From: Akanthomyces muscarius
Taxonomy: Eukaryota > Ascomycota > Sordariomycetes > Hypocreales > Cordycipitaceae
DNA: 64,000 nucleotides
Assembly (NCBI RefSeq): GCF_028009165.1
Contig: NC_079242.1
Span: 2,418,001-2,482,000, forward strand
Direction of reading: 5' to 3'
This document shows, in pieces, positions 22,201 to 35,864 of this stretch. The notes beneath the pieces are model-generated. The model worked only from the letters and a program-made list of their open reading frames with translations. It was not told the origin of the DNA and made no database searches. Each line of letters begins with the position of its first letter. Position 1 is the first letter of the stretch. Both the position numbers and the translations under genes were made by a program.

Positions 22201-25200
22201 GTTACACTGCAGATGGCCACATGGCTAGCTGTTCAAGCTAACAGCCAAAGGGTCTGTGCCATGGGACTAACCCAGCGCCACCTCCGCCTTTTTCGCCAAC
22301 CTCACACGAATGCACTGTTTTGGTAGCGGCGATGGCTTGTTCACAAGTCAATCGCGCAGCAAGAGTTGTACTTTGGCGTGCCTTATCACTGCCGTCAACG
22401 TCATGACACCATTGACCGCCATGTGGCCGGTGCCGCACTGGTTCGTCAAGCCATGTTTTGGTCGCCTGGCTCTTGAAGGCGTGGATTGGTACACAGTACC
22501 AAGAGGCTGACAGAGCGTCCTCCGCCCTGCACTGTTTCCAGGCGATTCAAGGCTTTCATGATGAATTACCGCTACTGTCGTAAGCGAGAGACTGTTTGAT
22601 TCGAGATCCGTTTCCCAAAGACAAGGCAATAATAGCTTGGCTGGTATTATGGACAAGGTCCCTGGACTATGGGGCGCATGAAACACACACCAGTGATAGC
22701 TGGAGCGGGGCTCTTTTTGTTCCAGAAGTTCTCGGGTTCCATTGGAACAATGATCGACACCAAGCTGCAGCTTCTCGGCAGTCTGCGACAAGCGGCAGAA
22801 AAGGCAAAGATTTGCACCTGGACTCTTTTCTCGCTGCTCTCTTGTGGCTGGCTGCGGCCGTTCCGATACTGCGCAATTCATGCTTCTAATCATGTGAGCT
22901 GCCTGCAGCTATGCATCTGTGAGTGCTATTCCCAGTGAGCGCCACTTGAAGGAGCACTGCTGTTGACAGGTATAAAGAGGGTCCCCAATTGAGATTATGT
23001 TCAGACAAGTCAAGCCAGGCTAGTGTCCCAGCTATTTTCGCAAGAAGCCAGGCACGTCAGGCTTCGGAAAGAACGCTCATGCGTCTGCGCTCCAAATGCG
23101 CATTTCGATGGGAGAAACCGCTCTGCCATCTGCCGGACTCGTGAGCCCAAGACATGTGTGCAGGAATGTTAATAAATCGGGGTAAATCTCAAGCTGCCCT
23201 CCTGCCTTGAGTAGCAACTGATCTGCAGTTGATAAGGGAGCCGCGAAGATCCTCTTTCTTCTCTCTCTAGAATAGTAGGTATTGAATGATTGGTGTCCAG
23301 CAAAGCATCTTGACCCGCCGACTCCAGAGCCCTCGGCGGGGTTCTAGTCGACTGATCTTTGGTAACAAGCATGAAAGCAACTGCAAACTCGGCCCATTCG
23401 TGCCATCAATGCCATGGCAAAGATATAGTAGCGAGTACGGAGTACCATATCTTGGTCTTGTGACCATTGCGGTCGGCTGGGCTTGGCCGGAGCAATTCGT
23501 TTGGCAGGAATAATAGGGAGGGATATCTTATGCAGGGTTTGCCAAGGCAATTCGTCGACGTCACGACGTGAAATCCATTGGCCATTGCAGCTTCACCCTC
23601 ATCTAGATGGCAGGCCGGAGTGACAACGGCCTGTTAGAGCAACTACTAGCTCCCTGCCACCGTCTTCTAGCCTTGGCCAAAGAAGTCGCTAGCCGTCCCC
23701 ATCATGGCCGCATTGGTCGGTGCAACATTGGCGTTGTAGCGTGGCGGGCCGGACCCGAGAAGCAAATAGTCGAGCAGAGTCAAAACAGTTGTGGAAACGA
23801 GGGTTACGGCATGGAGGCTGGGAATGCGAGGCCGCCGAGGCCACGGCAATGCGTCTGCTCAAAGGAGCAGTAAATAGCCTTTGTTTCGCACCGTACCAGT
23901 ACATGCGACTCCCCGGCAAATACACCCTAGGACCGGCACCGTGGCCGGACACCCGGCCGCGCACCGAGTGATTGAAATTTTATTGGGACTTTTGATGGTT
24001 GCAGCCAGGCTGAGATGGAGCCCAGGGAGTCGTCGTGTTTGAATGGTGGCTTGCAGGTCCCAGCTTTTGCCGCATTTGAAAATGGATGCATATCGGCGGA
24101 CTGGGTCTGACAACCAGTGAGAATGTCGCACTGGGACTGCAGCTTGGTGTCTGCCAGTCTCTCGAATCGCGCATCTGCAGCTTTCAGCACAGGGGTAAAG
24201 AATCAGGTCATTGCAGTCTCAGAGGTAGCGCGGGGCAGCGAATGGCCAAATGGCGATGGCATTGGCCTTGGGTCGAGGGAATATACGAGGCCAATCTCCC
24301 CTTATTGTAGTCGCACGAGTCAATCGTCGGCCATGACCAGGCGGATAACGGTCATGAGAGGCGCATCGCTAGTGAGCTATTAAACGGATACGCAATTTGG
24401 TGAGCAGTGCTGTGCCACAACTGGTGCTGTGGCAATTTATCACTATTAGCGTCTACTTGTTCAAGTACCAGCAGTGCTCGCAGCCGTTTGCACGAGGGGG
24501 CGGCAGTCTGTAGAGTTTGTACGGATACGTTTGGTAGTATGTATGTCAGATACTAGCATGGCCATGCTAGCGTAAAATAGGAGGCCGGATAGATGGGGGC
24601 TTCCATGCAGGGCATTGTCATGAAAGTGGACGCGGCACACTATTTTCCTGTTTAATTGCTTACCAGTAGCGGGAATGCCTTTGTACCGCCACGTTGTCCG
24701 TGAACGTCAGCCGAGGCTGCCATCTCGGAGGAACTATTGAGTAGTGATGGTTTTCCATATCAAGACGAATCTTGACACGAACCGGCTTTGGCGCGTACTA
24801 GCGCGCGAAAAAAAAAAAAAACTCTTGAAAAAAAGGGACAACCGGGGAACATGGTAGCGAAATGGGTGTAAAAGAACTTGGGATCAATCCGAGCGGGATT
24901 AGAGTTTCGGTGCTACATGTTGAGGTAGGCTGTCATTGCAGGACCAAGTAAAACAAGCAAGTCCCATCAAATCAGGCCAGCTCCCCACACTCTGCCACGT
25001 GAAGCCCTGGCCATCCTGGTCTAGCCTAGGCGAGCGGAAGGGCGATTTCATTAAATGGTTTGACTTCAGTCAAATGTTAGTTCGTGCCGGGAGGGGGCAG
25101 AGAACACGGAGCGAGGCCACAATGGGACCCTGAGGGAGGGGAGAAGCACAATAGCATCCGAGCTGAGAATCGTGCTTTCACTGACAGACCACTGCCGATG

Positions 25201-28200
25201 GAACGACAGGAAGCTCGGTGCAGCCGATGATGCGCAGAGGTGTCGAGGTGCTAGCGGATGTCAAACTAGCTGTTGACGGCTGCGAGCCAGCACAGACAAC
25301 ATCCAAAGCATAAATGCAGCGTATTCAAATTTTTGTTTTTGTCTCTTGTCTGCCCAGTCACGAATATGCCGAGATCAGCATGTCTTGAAGATGCGTAGTA
25401 GCACTGGTACTTTAGTGACATTTTCCAACAGGCTATTGGCAGGAGAAATCGTGAGCAGCTGGGCTGGTGGTGGATCATGGAAATGAAGACTGGTCGAGTG
25501 CGGAGCGCCATTGGCTTGCTCCAGTTGGTAACCTGGCAGGCCCAGCACGCCTGCAAGTACAGTAAATACCGAAGGCGTGGCATCTCGAGCCAGGCGGCAT
25601 GGAGGGTTGACGCAGGTTGCTGGGGCGAGCTGCATGGCCGGAGAAACACGACTGCAGGGCCGCGCAGACCAGCAGAGGGCCAGTGCATGACAGGCTGGTG
25701 GATGATGCATGACGAAGCGAAGCATCTATCAGTATTCCGGCGCTGGTTGTTCATGTTCACTGATAGGTTGATGTTGGAAATGTTGTTTGGTAGGTAGTTA
25801 CATGTTGTCCTTGCGTCATGGCTGGCACGAGCTTCTCGTCGTTTTGCACAGGCCACAGTCGTTCATGGATGCTATTTCAACCGGGACTGCTGTCGATGTC
25901 TTCAATACGCAATCGGCATCGGCCACAGCGACGGATCCTGCAGATTCTGATATTAGCTTGGGGGAGTCAATGTGTTCTTTCTCTCGTGGTGCGTTGGGAA
26001 TTGACCATCGACTGTGTGCTAGTTAGGCGATGGCCAGATGAAGAAGAAGCTGTAACGTACGTATTGTGCGCAGCATAATTCATGCTAGCACTGGCAAGCA
26101 GCATCTGGAGGCTGGTAGCGATAAACAGATGGCGAACGAGTTGGGATGGACTCGTCGTCCCTTGTCTTACTGGCACTAGCTTTGCGGGTTGGTGGATGTG
26201 AATGGCAAGCGACGGATGGAGCTTTGCAGCGGTCGAGTGGATACATCATTAGCTAGCACCAACGTTAGGGCCCAAGGGCCGCCTAGGGGCCATGGCACAG
26301 AGACAGAGGTGTACGGAGTACTGGTGGCTCAGTGGTAAGATAGTGAGTGTGTACCTAGCGAGTCGTCCATAGGTATCTTGCAGTGACCCCTAGAGGTGAC
26401 GGAGGCCAAGAGTAGCATGAAGGGTTTGAGTTGAGGGTGTTTTAATGATCGACTGATTTACTGAACAAGGGTTGGCCAAAAGTATAATTGATTGCATGGT
26501 GCTAGTTACTAGTTAATGCATGCGCACGCAAATAAAGATATACAGAGCTGCAGGTGCAACAGACGTTGCCGAAAAGCCTAGGTAAGCAATAAGCAAGCGG
26601 CCGTAGGAGCGCGGGAATGGGTAGTGCTGATTGTGCTGATGATATGCTGTCCATGATGAAGGAGTAACAGTATGGAATTGAATTCCGACTCGTCGATCTT
26701 TCCCAGCTGGTATTCTCTTGGCCATTTTCTCATATTATGGTCGACTGAATAATAATACATCATCGATTGGTCTTGTCATAAGCGTCGAGTGTTGTAATCT
26801 TGCCTGGACGTCTTTATCAGGTGGCCCTGTTAGCGCTGCGACGACGCTGTTCGGGCATCAGATAGTTAGGTATGTTTTTAGCGTGCGGCCTGGCAGGCGA
26901 GATGGCGGGCCGGGTGCCTGCCCCTGCGGCCTCTGAAGGCCGTTACCAGTATATTCACAGCGGCCGGCGGATGGAAGCAGTTCTTGACCAACAGCGGCAT
27001 CTGTCATGGCTTGACTGTTGAGCATGCAGCCAGCCGGTAGCCAACCGAATCATTCGAGACCATTGTCTTTTTACATGCCCCCAGGCTCTGCCTCGCCTAT
27101 TGGAATTGCCAACCCTGGCGCAAAGACGAGCTGGCGGGCAGGCGAATCGGGCTGGCCGTGAGGGCTCGAGAGCGGGCTTGGAGCACGGAACCAAGCAACC
27201 AAGCAACCAAGCAAAACGGCACCAAAGCTTGGTCTGGCACAGGCAACTGGTCAACTGGCAGTGTCAACTGGTGTATCCGTACCGGCAACCCCACCGCCTC
27301 CACCGTCCTGCCTTGCGAGTTTGTAGAGGTCTTCAACGTCGAGGGCACGAGTGAGTTTTGGTTGGTTGGTAGATTGGTAGGCACCCGCCCGCAATTACTG
27401 GAATGTACGGAGTAGGGCGATTCTTTTCCAGGCACATATAATCATGTCTGTAATAACAATGGCATTGAAGAAACGCCCAGGCGCAGCCGGTACTCTGTGA
27501 CGATTGGACTGGGCTTGGAGCACTCGACCCCTCGTCCATTTAAACAGCCCCTCCAACCCCCCTCCAAGCATGCCACTAAAACAGTGCTAGCCGTCGGGAC
27601 AGGCACCTCTGGGTGGTCATTGGCAGGTGGGTGCTTCCCCTGCAGCAAACTCGGCGGTACTTGGTGCCTGGTCGTGATTGTATGGAGACTGGTTGTAGCT
27701 CTTATTTGTTTAATAATTTCTGGTATTTACCATGGTGATGTGATGTGCCTGCGTCCATTGCTCTCAATGTGTCTGCCTTGGTCATTTGTCATTCTCCCAA
27801 TTATAGCGCCATCAGCACATGAACTTTCCTCGTGCACGCACTGTCTCAGGAAAGAAGAGAAAAAAACGCACAGCGCACTAACTAACCTTTGATGTGACTT
27901 GTCTGCCTTTCCAACTCGCCTCTTTATTTTTTATTAGTGGCAGGGCTCCATACTTTCATCAGGACGTTCCATGTTAGCGTCCATGCAAGGCCCAGCACGG
28001 AGCAGGCCCAGAGTTGCCTGGCGCATGTACCGTAGGTAGTCTGCAGTACTGGTACAGTACCTAAGGCAGGCTTGCCAGGGGTGGCTTGTCGATTGTCCCC
28101 TGCCGCCCACCAGTGCCACCACCATCCGTCATCCATCATCCAGCGGCAGCTTTTGCTTGGCATGGGTGCGGCATCCCACTGGCGACTGGCACCGGGCCTC

Positions 28201-29346
28201 CATCAGCCATCCATCCACCAGGCTCACTTTTGGCCGTCGCCGTCTTCCCTGTCCCGCCGCCCCCTGGTCGCTTCATTTTTAGCCTCCTTTCAATTTTCCT
28301 AGCACCCTGGCAACTGCCTAGGAACTCGCTTGCTCTCTGCAACTGGTGCTGGTACGGACACAGCCTGCAGAGCGCTACAACTAGTTAGTTGAGCTGGCTG
28401 CCGGAAGCCCACAGGGCCACAGCGGACCAAGCAACGACCCCCGGTCTGGTCTGCCCACCGGAAAAAGCACGCTGCCAACGAGCGACCTAACTCAAGATGG
28501 CCTGGCCCGTCTTCCATCTCCCACCTACCTACTCAGTAGGTACCTTAGATAGTTATTTGCCTTGTCATCCACAGACCACAGACCACCGACCACCATCCCA
28601 TCCATGCGCCGCTGAACCCCTTTTGTCTCTTTTTCTTCTGGCCTTCTTTCTTGGGCCCTGCAGATTTCCCGTCCCCATCGTGCGTGCGACTGCCATTCAG
28701 ACTACACGCGCCTTGTTCCTCTTTTGTTCTCCCGTCTCTCCTCCACAATCTTCTGTCATCTCTTCTTCTCCCCTTAATCCTCTCCGCAGCAAACCTCTCT
28801 TTCTTTGTATCTTCTTTTCGCAGTGTCTCTGCTCCAGCTTGAAACGTCTTTGTTTCCTGCTTTGGCCGCTTGCTGCTCGGAGGGCTCTGGACATTGTGCA
28901 GCTCACACCACCAATCGCCTCGCTCTGCCCACCACAAACAGGCGCAACAACTGCTCACCACAACTTCTTCGTCCTTCGCCACCACACCTTTTTTTTTTCC
29001 TTTCTTCTCACTCGCGCCTTTGCCCGACTCGACTGTCAGCCAAGCCGACCCTGTTTCTCTCGAGCCTGACACTGCAATCATCATGCGCAGCACATCCCCG
29101 CCTGCTCGCAACTAGCATTGTTCACCAGCCCCAACGTGAAACGCCGTCCAGACACAGGCCACCCCCACAATTGTCACTATCACTTCGCCCGCCCATATTC
29201 GACACCGGTTCTGCTTCCCTGGTATACCGATTCTGACTGCTTAGCCCTGCGACTGCCTTGGAGCCTCTGCTGTGGCTTTGCTCACTCGTCCAATCTTGAC
29301 ATTTCTCGCTTCGCTTACTTCTTCCGCTCCTGCGCCGCTCTTCTCC
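19281..29346. other. About 10-kb gene desert
   Basis: I find no frame with convincing length, composition or family features on either strand. The longest, 293 codons at 20728-21609, is rich in Arg, Ser and Cys and has no recognisable domain. Contents I can name are an (ACC)n tract near 19669-19690, four TACTCCGTA/TACGGAGTA motifs at 20207, 23436, 26312 and 27406, a TATA-like TATAAAG near 22973, and the 15-bp palindrome ACCTACTCAGTAGGT at 28527-28541. The CT-rich stretch 28620-29346 looks like the long leader of the downstream scaffold gene. Base composition is mixed rather than AT-biased, so it is not an obvious RIP-degraded transposon. Unannotated non-coding RNA cannot be excluded. Confidence 0.5.
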
Positions 29347-32300
29347 ATGTTCAATCGACTCCTCTCCAAAGCCTCTCACCCTCCCGCCAACGCACCATAC
29401 AACCCAGATAGTTTCAGAGATAACAAACTCGCTCCTGGCCACGCCGCTCCTCCCGATCCCTGGGGTGCTGGTCCCTCTCGACAGCAATCAGACTATACCA
29501 GCTCTTCTTTTGGTGCTCAGGGTACGTTCTCTAGCCCGGCTCTCTGTTCCTCGCGTACCTATGCTCTCCGATCTGGACCTTCGTACATCCGCTGTCTTTC
29601 CTCGTGCTCGGCCTCGTCGCAACTCTTGGGCTGCCTTATTCGCTAACCACATTCTCCTCAGGTGGGCCGCTGCACTCACATCCTCCCAGCAACGTTTCTC
29701 GCGGAAGAGGCGCTTCCGTCGGCTCCAAAGTCGGAGCTCTCGAAAACAACGTCATGGCCAGCACCACGGACCGAAGCCGCTTGCGGCGAGAACGAACATT
29801 CGTCGGTAGCGAATGTGCCGTCTGCGAAGAACCCCTTGAACACACCCTACAGGGCGAGCGCATCCTTCAATTCTCTTGCACCCACGTCTCTCACGAAGCC
29901 TGTTTCTACGAATTCATTCGCGAGGTCGAGTCGCAGTACTGCCCGACATGCGACTCCCCCCTGCATCTCGATACTAGTCGCGGTGGCAATGTTATCGACA
30001 TCAGTTCGTCTTCCAGGCGCGCAAATGAGTTAGGGCAAGCCACTGACTCGACTACAGACAAAATCAGCAACATGGTTCGCTCAGCAGGAAGCGACACTCG
30101 CTCTACACACACGCCCACTCCCACGTGGGACAGCCAGACCATGAGACCACCAAGCGTCGACAGTGCACAGCGCCGTCTTCCGCAGCAACAGCAACCGCCG
30201 CAGCAACCACAGCCCCAACTGCAGCCATCTCTCCAGCCACCCACGCCTAGAGACGGTGGCGCTCGTGGCAGCCTGCGTGACAGCCGTGAGAATCTCTCGG
30301 ATCGCTATGGTCCCTCCAGACACACTCGCAGCGACAGCGACGTTACTGGCATTACTGGAGTTACTTCCTCTGGCGGTTACCCCGAAACTACCCAAAGCGG
30401 TCCTCAATGGCGCCACGACTACGATGTTCAGGCGATGGAGACTTCCCCTGGAAGCCCCCAGCGTGCCATTACCCGCAACCCTATACCTTCTCCCATGGTC
30501 ACGGTTCGCTCCGAGTTCCCGACAATCAGCAGGTCGCGTCAGCAACAAACTCTTACCTGTCTCATCACCATCGAGGTACCAGACAACAATTGGAAGCCGG
30601 ACCCAGAAGATCTCGGCTCGAATAGCGTTGCTCGCCAGCCCTCTCTAGGCCGCATTGATGACATTGCTACATACGCTGCCTCCCCTCAGCAGCCAGCACC
30701 CGCGCCCGCACCCAAGTTTTACCCCTACGAGTCGCCAGCTGCTTTGGAGGAAGCCAGGCAGAGCCTCAATCGTCGAGTGGAGAGTTGGCACGGCCTGGAC
30801 TTCGAGAGATTCGGCCAGCTTCGACTCTATGGTACTCTTCATGTTGGCAAGGACAAAAAGTCTTGGCAAGAGCTCGAGTGCTTCCTCTTTGGCGAGATGC
30901 TCATCTGCGTCAAGGAAAAGAAGATTGCTGGTGCCCCTCCTCAGCCTCAGTGGGATGAGAACGGCAACCCCCGCAAGACGAGCCGCGTTGCGCTCAAAGG
31001 CTCTATTTTGATCAAGAAGCACCTACAGGAAGTCGCCGAGACTGGCAATATTGACGAAAACATTCTGACACTGAGCCTCTCGGTCAACGAGTTGCCACAG
31101 TTCCATCTTCGCTTCTCAAACCGCAATCAGCTCAAGCTGTGGAACCAGGCTTTGCTTGATCTCAACGCTGTTGAAACTTCACCCATCCGAAGCCCAGAAT
31201 TTGAGCGTGGTGACATGTCAGAGACTGACGAGGAGGCGGACTGGCAGCGCTCTAGACCTCAGCGAGTCTCCTCTACGACCTCGTCTTGGGGCCCAAAGTC
31301 TGTCACTACTGCCCCAACCGAGTACACCAACAATTTCACGGCCAAGCTCAACCGCATGTCGGCATCCATCCATGTTCCCATCGATGTCGTTGTAGTTGTT
31401 CCCATCTCTTCCTCCATGCAAGGCGTCAAGATCAATCTGGTCCGCGACGCTCTCAAATTTATGGTCAACGCTCTGGGAGAGCGTGACCGCATGGGCCTCG
31501 TCACTTTTGGCTCGGGAGGTGGCGGCGTCCCTATTGTTGGCATGACGACGAAGGCTTGGCCGGGCTGGGGTAACATTTTAGGCTCCATCAAGCCTGTTGG
31601 TCAGAAGAGCCATCGCGCTGACGTGGTCGAGGGTGCTAATGTCGCCATGGACCTGCTCATGCAGCGCAAACACAGTAATCCTCTTGCCACCATCATGCTC
31701 ATCAGCGATGCCTCAACTTCGGATGCCGACTCGGTCGACTTCGTCATCTCAAGAGCAGAGGCTGCCAAAATCACCATTCACACCTTTGGTCTGGGCATGA
31801 CTCACAAGCCCGACACGATGATTGAGCTCTCCACCAGAACGAAGGCCTCTTATACCTACGTCAAGGACTGGATGATGCTTCGTGAGTGCCTGGCCGGCTG
31901 CCTGGGCTCTATGCAAGCCTTGTCTCACCAGAATGTGAAGCTCAAGCTCAAGCTGCCCGAAGGATCGCCCGCCAAGTTCCACAAGATCAATGGCGCGTTG
32001 CAGACCACCAAGCGCGCCACTGGCCGCGATGCTGAGGCTGCGCTTGGAGATCTGCGCTTCGGTGACAAGCGCGATATCCTTGTCCAGCTAGTCATTGTTC
32101 CCGACACTTCCTCCCAGGAACAGCTCCCTCAAGATGCTTGGGACAACATTGTCTCCGGGCTGGAAGCACTTGGTGGCGGTGCAGAGAATGACGGTGAGCG
32201 TACACTTTCCGTCGAGGAGGTCCCCTTGATTCAGGCCGACCTGAGCTGGGGCGACATTCTTCGCGAAGGCAGTGTCACACAGATGCCACGCCCATCGCTC

Positions 32301-32993
32301 CTGGCCATCACTATGCTTCCCTCTTCGGGTCAGAAAAAGGCATGGGGCAATTCGCCACCCATTCCCCCTCATCCAAGCATCGTCCAGCGCCGCATGGAGC
32401 TTCTCACTTCAGACATGCTCTCTCGCGCGCTGACTCTTGTCAGCCGTGGGCAGCACGACCGTGCTTTCACACTACTGAACGAGACTCGCTCTATTCTGAA
32501 GGGCCTCGGCAAGGGTGGGTTGCCACCCGTTCCAGCCCCCAAATCGACGCCATCGACGCCTCATCCTGGCAACGAAGCTTCTCCCATCCCTGCTGGAACA
32601 CCCGATCGCAAACGCAGCCCATCGCCACCGACCTCTGCGACCTCATCGGCAGGAAACGGCAGTGTACTCCCATCGGCACAGATTCGCAACGCGCGATCTG
32701 GCGAGGGCCTCGCCCTGGGCACTGGCATCGACCCTCACACGGTATCAGCGCTCGACGCTGAGCTGGAAAGCAGCCTGGAATGGATCAACCATCCAGCCGT
32801 TTTCGGTCGCGACAGCCGCAAGGCTGTCCTGCAGGCCATTGGTGTCATTTCCTCGCAACGCGCATTTACTTTCCGCAGTCCCATTGAGAGTCTCTGGGCC
32901 AACCGCGTGACTGGCATCAAGCGACTGGCTGACAAGAGCCGCGAGTGGCGCGAAGAAGGCGGCGGCGAAGGTGGCATCATGGAGGAAGCATAA
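29347..32993 (+). CDS. RING-H2/PH/VWA scaffold, Far1/Ste5-like
   Basis: Encodes 1168 residues from exons 29347-29521 and 29662-32993. The intron has donor GTACGT, branch GCTAAC and acceptor TCAG. A RING-H2 finger sits at residues 110-155 with all eight ligands visible (C110, C113, C131, H133, H136, C139, C152, C155). A PH-like domain is at about 440-562 (RLYGTLHVGKDKKSWQELEC). A von Willebrand A-like domain is at about 628-800 (VPIDVVVVVPISSSMQGVKI). This order is that of the Far1/Ste5 scaffolds of the pheromone MAP-kinase pathway, so a role in mating or cell-fusion signalling is inferred. The MIDAS position reads PISSS where canonical VWA domains have DxSxS, so metal binding is doubtful. Low-complexity linkers include a Gln/Pro run near residues 232-255. 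An alternative name is simply RING/VWA protein. Confidence 0.8.
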
Positions 32994-34104
32994 GTCGATT
33001 GCTCACAGCCTGTACTATATCGGCAAAGAGCACCAATACTTCTTGCTTCACATTTATTACGACCGTCCCACTACATATCACCAACCCCATTACGACACAG
33101 TCATGATTACCCAAGACACTCGTTCTAGCCCACAGATGTGGCACCAAAACATTCTTATTGTATCCAAGCTGGATGGGTTCCATCAGCTCAGTCACTAGAC
33201 CATGCTCTTTCTTCTGATTCATATTTTTATCGGGTTCGTTTGTCCGTACGCCCTTATACCCACTTGGGCTGTATCATGCGATATGACGGCCTTGTTTACT
33301 GTCAATACTTGCTTGCTTTCTTCTGTTTATTCTGGACCTGTTATATATGCTGGGCTCTTGGAAATCTTGACGTCGTATCTCTGTGAACTCCCGTTCTTTT
33401 GTCATTTAGTTCTTTTCACGTTCTCGGCTGGGAAGTGGGAAAGAAACAACAAGCTAAATACGCCCTATGGCCCATGTATGATTACAAGGATTTTTCACTT
33501 TTGACGTCTGTTCTGTCTCGATATAATTTACTTTGCTCGTTTCTTGCGTGTTTTTCTTCCTGCTTGATGTGTTCACTTTCGTATGCTTTTGCTTTCGTTC
33601 TTGGATATTTCTCTTTGTGTTGTGCAAAGCGAGCCTCGTAGCAAGACATCAGCCGTCCAGTTTCCATCTTGGATAGAATATAGCGCCAATAACAAACAGC
33701 CTTGCATTCGTGTACAATGCTCGGTATTCTCTTAGCACACCGACGTGATTTTACGCAAAATCTGTTTCCTGGAGTGATGCATAGGTATAAATAGTCGGAC
33801 TTCTTTGGCCCTTTTTATTTTCAGTACGCCGCTCTCAGGTTCAGAGAACTTTCTAGAGAACTTTTGGTTTTTCTATCAACAGCCCTCCTGGCCCACCAAA
33901 ATCACCCCTCTCTCTCTCTCTTCCCCAGGCCAGAATCTTTTGTAGGTATTGCCTCCTCGAGTCTGTGTACATGTTGTCGTAATTCTTCCCTTTGCTTTTT
34001 TTAACCTTTTCAATCTTCATCTCCTTGGTTATGCGTTACATTTAGTCGTCATCCCAGTTCTGGTATTGTAGTTAGCAAGTAGATTCGATTCGAATGATCG
34101 TGAT
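32994..34104. other. Convergent intergenic region with an isolated TATA-like site
   Basis: 1.1 kb between converging stop codons. The first half is T-rich and is likely 3' UTR. Around 33785-33793 there is a TATAAATAG on the plus strand, followed by pyrimidine tracts (a CT repeat near 33907-33921), but no plus-strand gene follows before CCT8, which lies on the minus strand. Confidence 0.4.
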
Positions 34105-35864
34105 TTATAGAGGATAACCTACAGGGTTGGGACCCGGGGGCTTGGGGCCACCTGCTTGGCGAGCGACGATGATCTGGTCAACAGACAAGACTGTGCGGGC
34201 AGCCTCGGTGGCGAGCTTAATAGCCCAGTACTTGGAGGCCAGAAGGTCGAGGATGCCGTCCTCCTGCGCATCCAGAATACCAGTGCCGTCGGAGTTTTCC
34301 ACGTCAACACCAGTGTCGCCATCCTCGGCCTTGTGGTGGGCAGCATATAATCTGGAAAGGACTTCGGTGGCGTCGAGGCCGCAGCTCTCGGCGAGTGTGC
34401 GAGGAATGACCTCAAAGGCCTCGCCGTACTTCTTGATGGCGTACTGACTGAGGCCGGGGGTCTTGTCACCCTGGGCCTGGATCTTGGTGCTCAGCTGAAT
34501 CTCAGTGGCACCGGCACCGGGCACCAGGCGGGGGTCCTTGGTGATAGCCTTGACAACGTTGACGCCGTCATCGACAGCGCGCTCAATGTCGTCGAGGTGG
34601 TTCTGCGTAGCACCACGGAGAACCAGGGTAGCTGTGCGGGTAACTTCGTCCTCCTGGCGGAAGACGGTAACACGATCGCCACCAATCTCCATAGTCTCGA
34701 CAATGTCAATGTTGCCCATCTCGTCAGGCATGGGGGCACCAAGGCGGGCCAAGGGAGTGGCGCCGACGACGCGGCATACTCTGCGGAGGTCAAACTTGGA
34801 GAGAATCTTGATGGCGAGGATGCCAAATCTGTTGAGGTAGTGGAGAGCAAGGTCGCCGATGCGGTCGCCGCAGACAACGACGCGGACACCGGCATCGTAA
34901 AGCTCCTTGATGGCAGTCTCGAGCTGGTTCTCCTCGCCCTTGGTGAAGTCCATCATTTCCTTGGCGTTGTGCAGCAGAACTGTGCCCTTGGTCTCGGTCT
35001 GGCTGGTATCAATGGGGCAGGTGTAGACGGCGACTTTGGAACGAGTGGCCTTCTTGACGATACCGTGAGGCTCCTTGGGGAAGACCATGCCGCGAACGAC
35101 ACGGCTCTGCTCCAGGCTGCCGCCCATAATCTTGACGACGCGAATGTTGTCGACGTTGAAGTTGGCCGGGTTCTTGGGCAGGACAGCAAGGACAGCCTCG
35201 GCGACGAGTTCCGCCAGCGTGTCTTCGTTGCCGTTTTGCTTGCTTGCAATGACGGTGCGCAGAGCCTTGGTGAGTTCTTCCTGGTCACGGATGTTCTCGA
35301 CCTTGTCAACAGCCAGCTGCTCGAGGGTGTCGAGAGCAAACTTCTGCGCCCTCTCGTAGCCGAGGACAATGTCGGCCGTCTTGAGGCCCATGCGAAGCAG
35401 GTCTTCGGCCTTGCGGAGCAGCTCGCCGGCGAGGATGATGACAAAGTTTGTAGCGTCACCCATTTCGGCATCCTGCTGCTGTGAAGCCATGACGAGAAGC
35501 TTAGCCGCGGGGTGGACAACGTCGAGCTCGCGGAGGATCGTGGCGGCATCGGAGGTGAGGATCATCTTTTGCAGGTGGTTGATGACGACCTTGCTGCGGC
35601 CGTAGGGGCCCAGCGAGGTCTGGACGGTCTGGGCAATGGCGCGGCAGGCATCGATGTTGCGGAGGACAGCGCCATCCTCGGAGTCGTAGCTGTGGCAGAG
35701 GCGAGCAGGATTAGCAATGGTGCACGTTGGGGAAGACTTGTCTTGCGGTGATGGCGGGGCATAGGGGTCGCGGGGGAAGCAAAAGTTGGGACAGGCGGCG
35801 CGTACTTGTTGTAGCCCTGCTTGAAAAGACCCGAGTTGGGGGCCTGGGGAATATTGAGGGACAT
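34105..35864 (-). CDS. CCT8: T-complex protein 1 subunit theta (CCT8)
   Basis: Encodes 547 residues from exons 35864-35806 and 35689-34105. Splicing gives the expected MSLNIPQAPNSGLFKQGYN, then NYDSEDGAVLRNID. CCT8 is one of eight subunits of the cytosolic TRiC/CCT chaperonin that folds actin, tubulin and many WD-repeat proteins. Group II chaperonin motifs are visible: TSLGPYGRSKVVINHLQKM, TSDAATILREL, and the apical/intermediate blocks (VPGAGATEIQLSTKIQAQGD). The nucleotide motif reads GDATN. Many CCT subunits have GDGTT or GDGTN there, but the catalytic Asp is kept. Length is normal for the family. The intron of 116 nt falls after codon 19. The gene is convergent with the RING/VWA scaffold. 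Confidence 0.96.
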
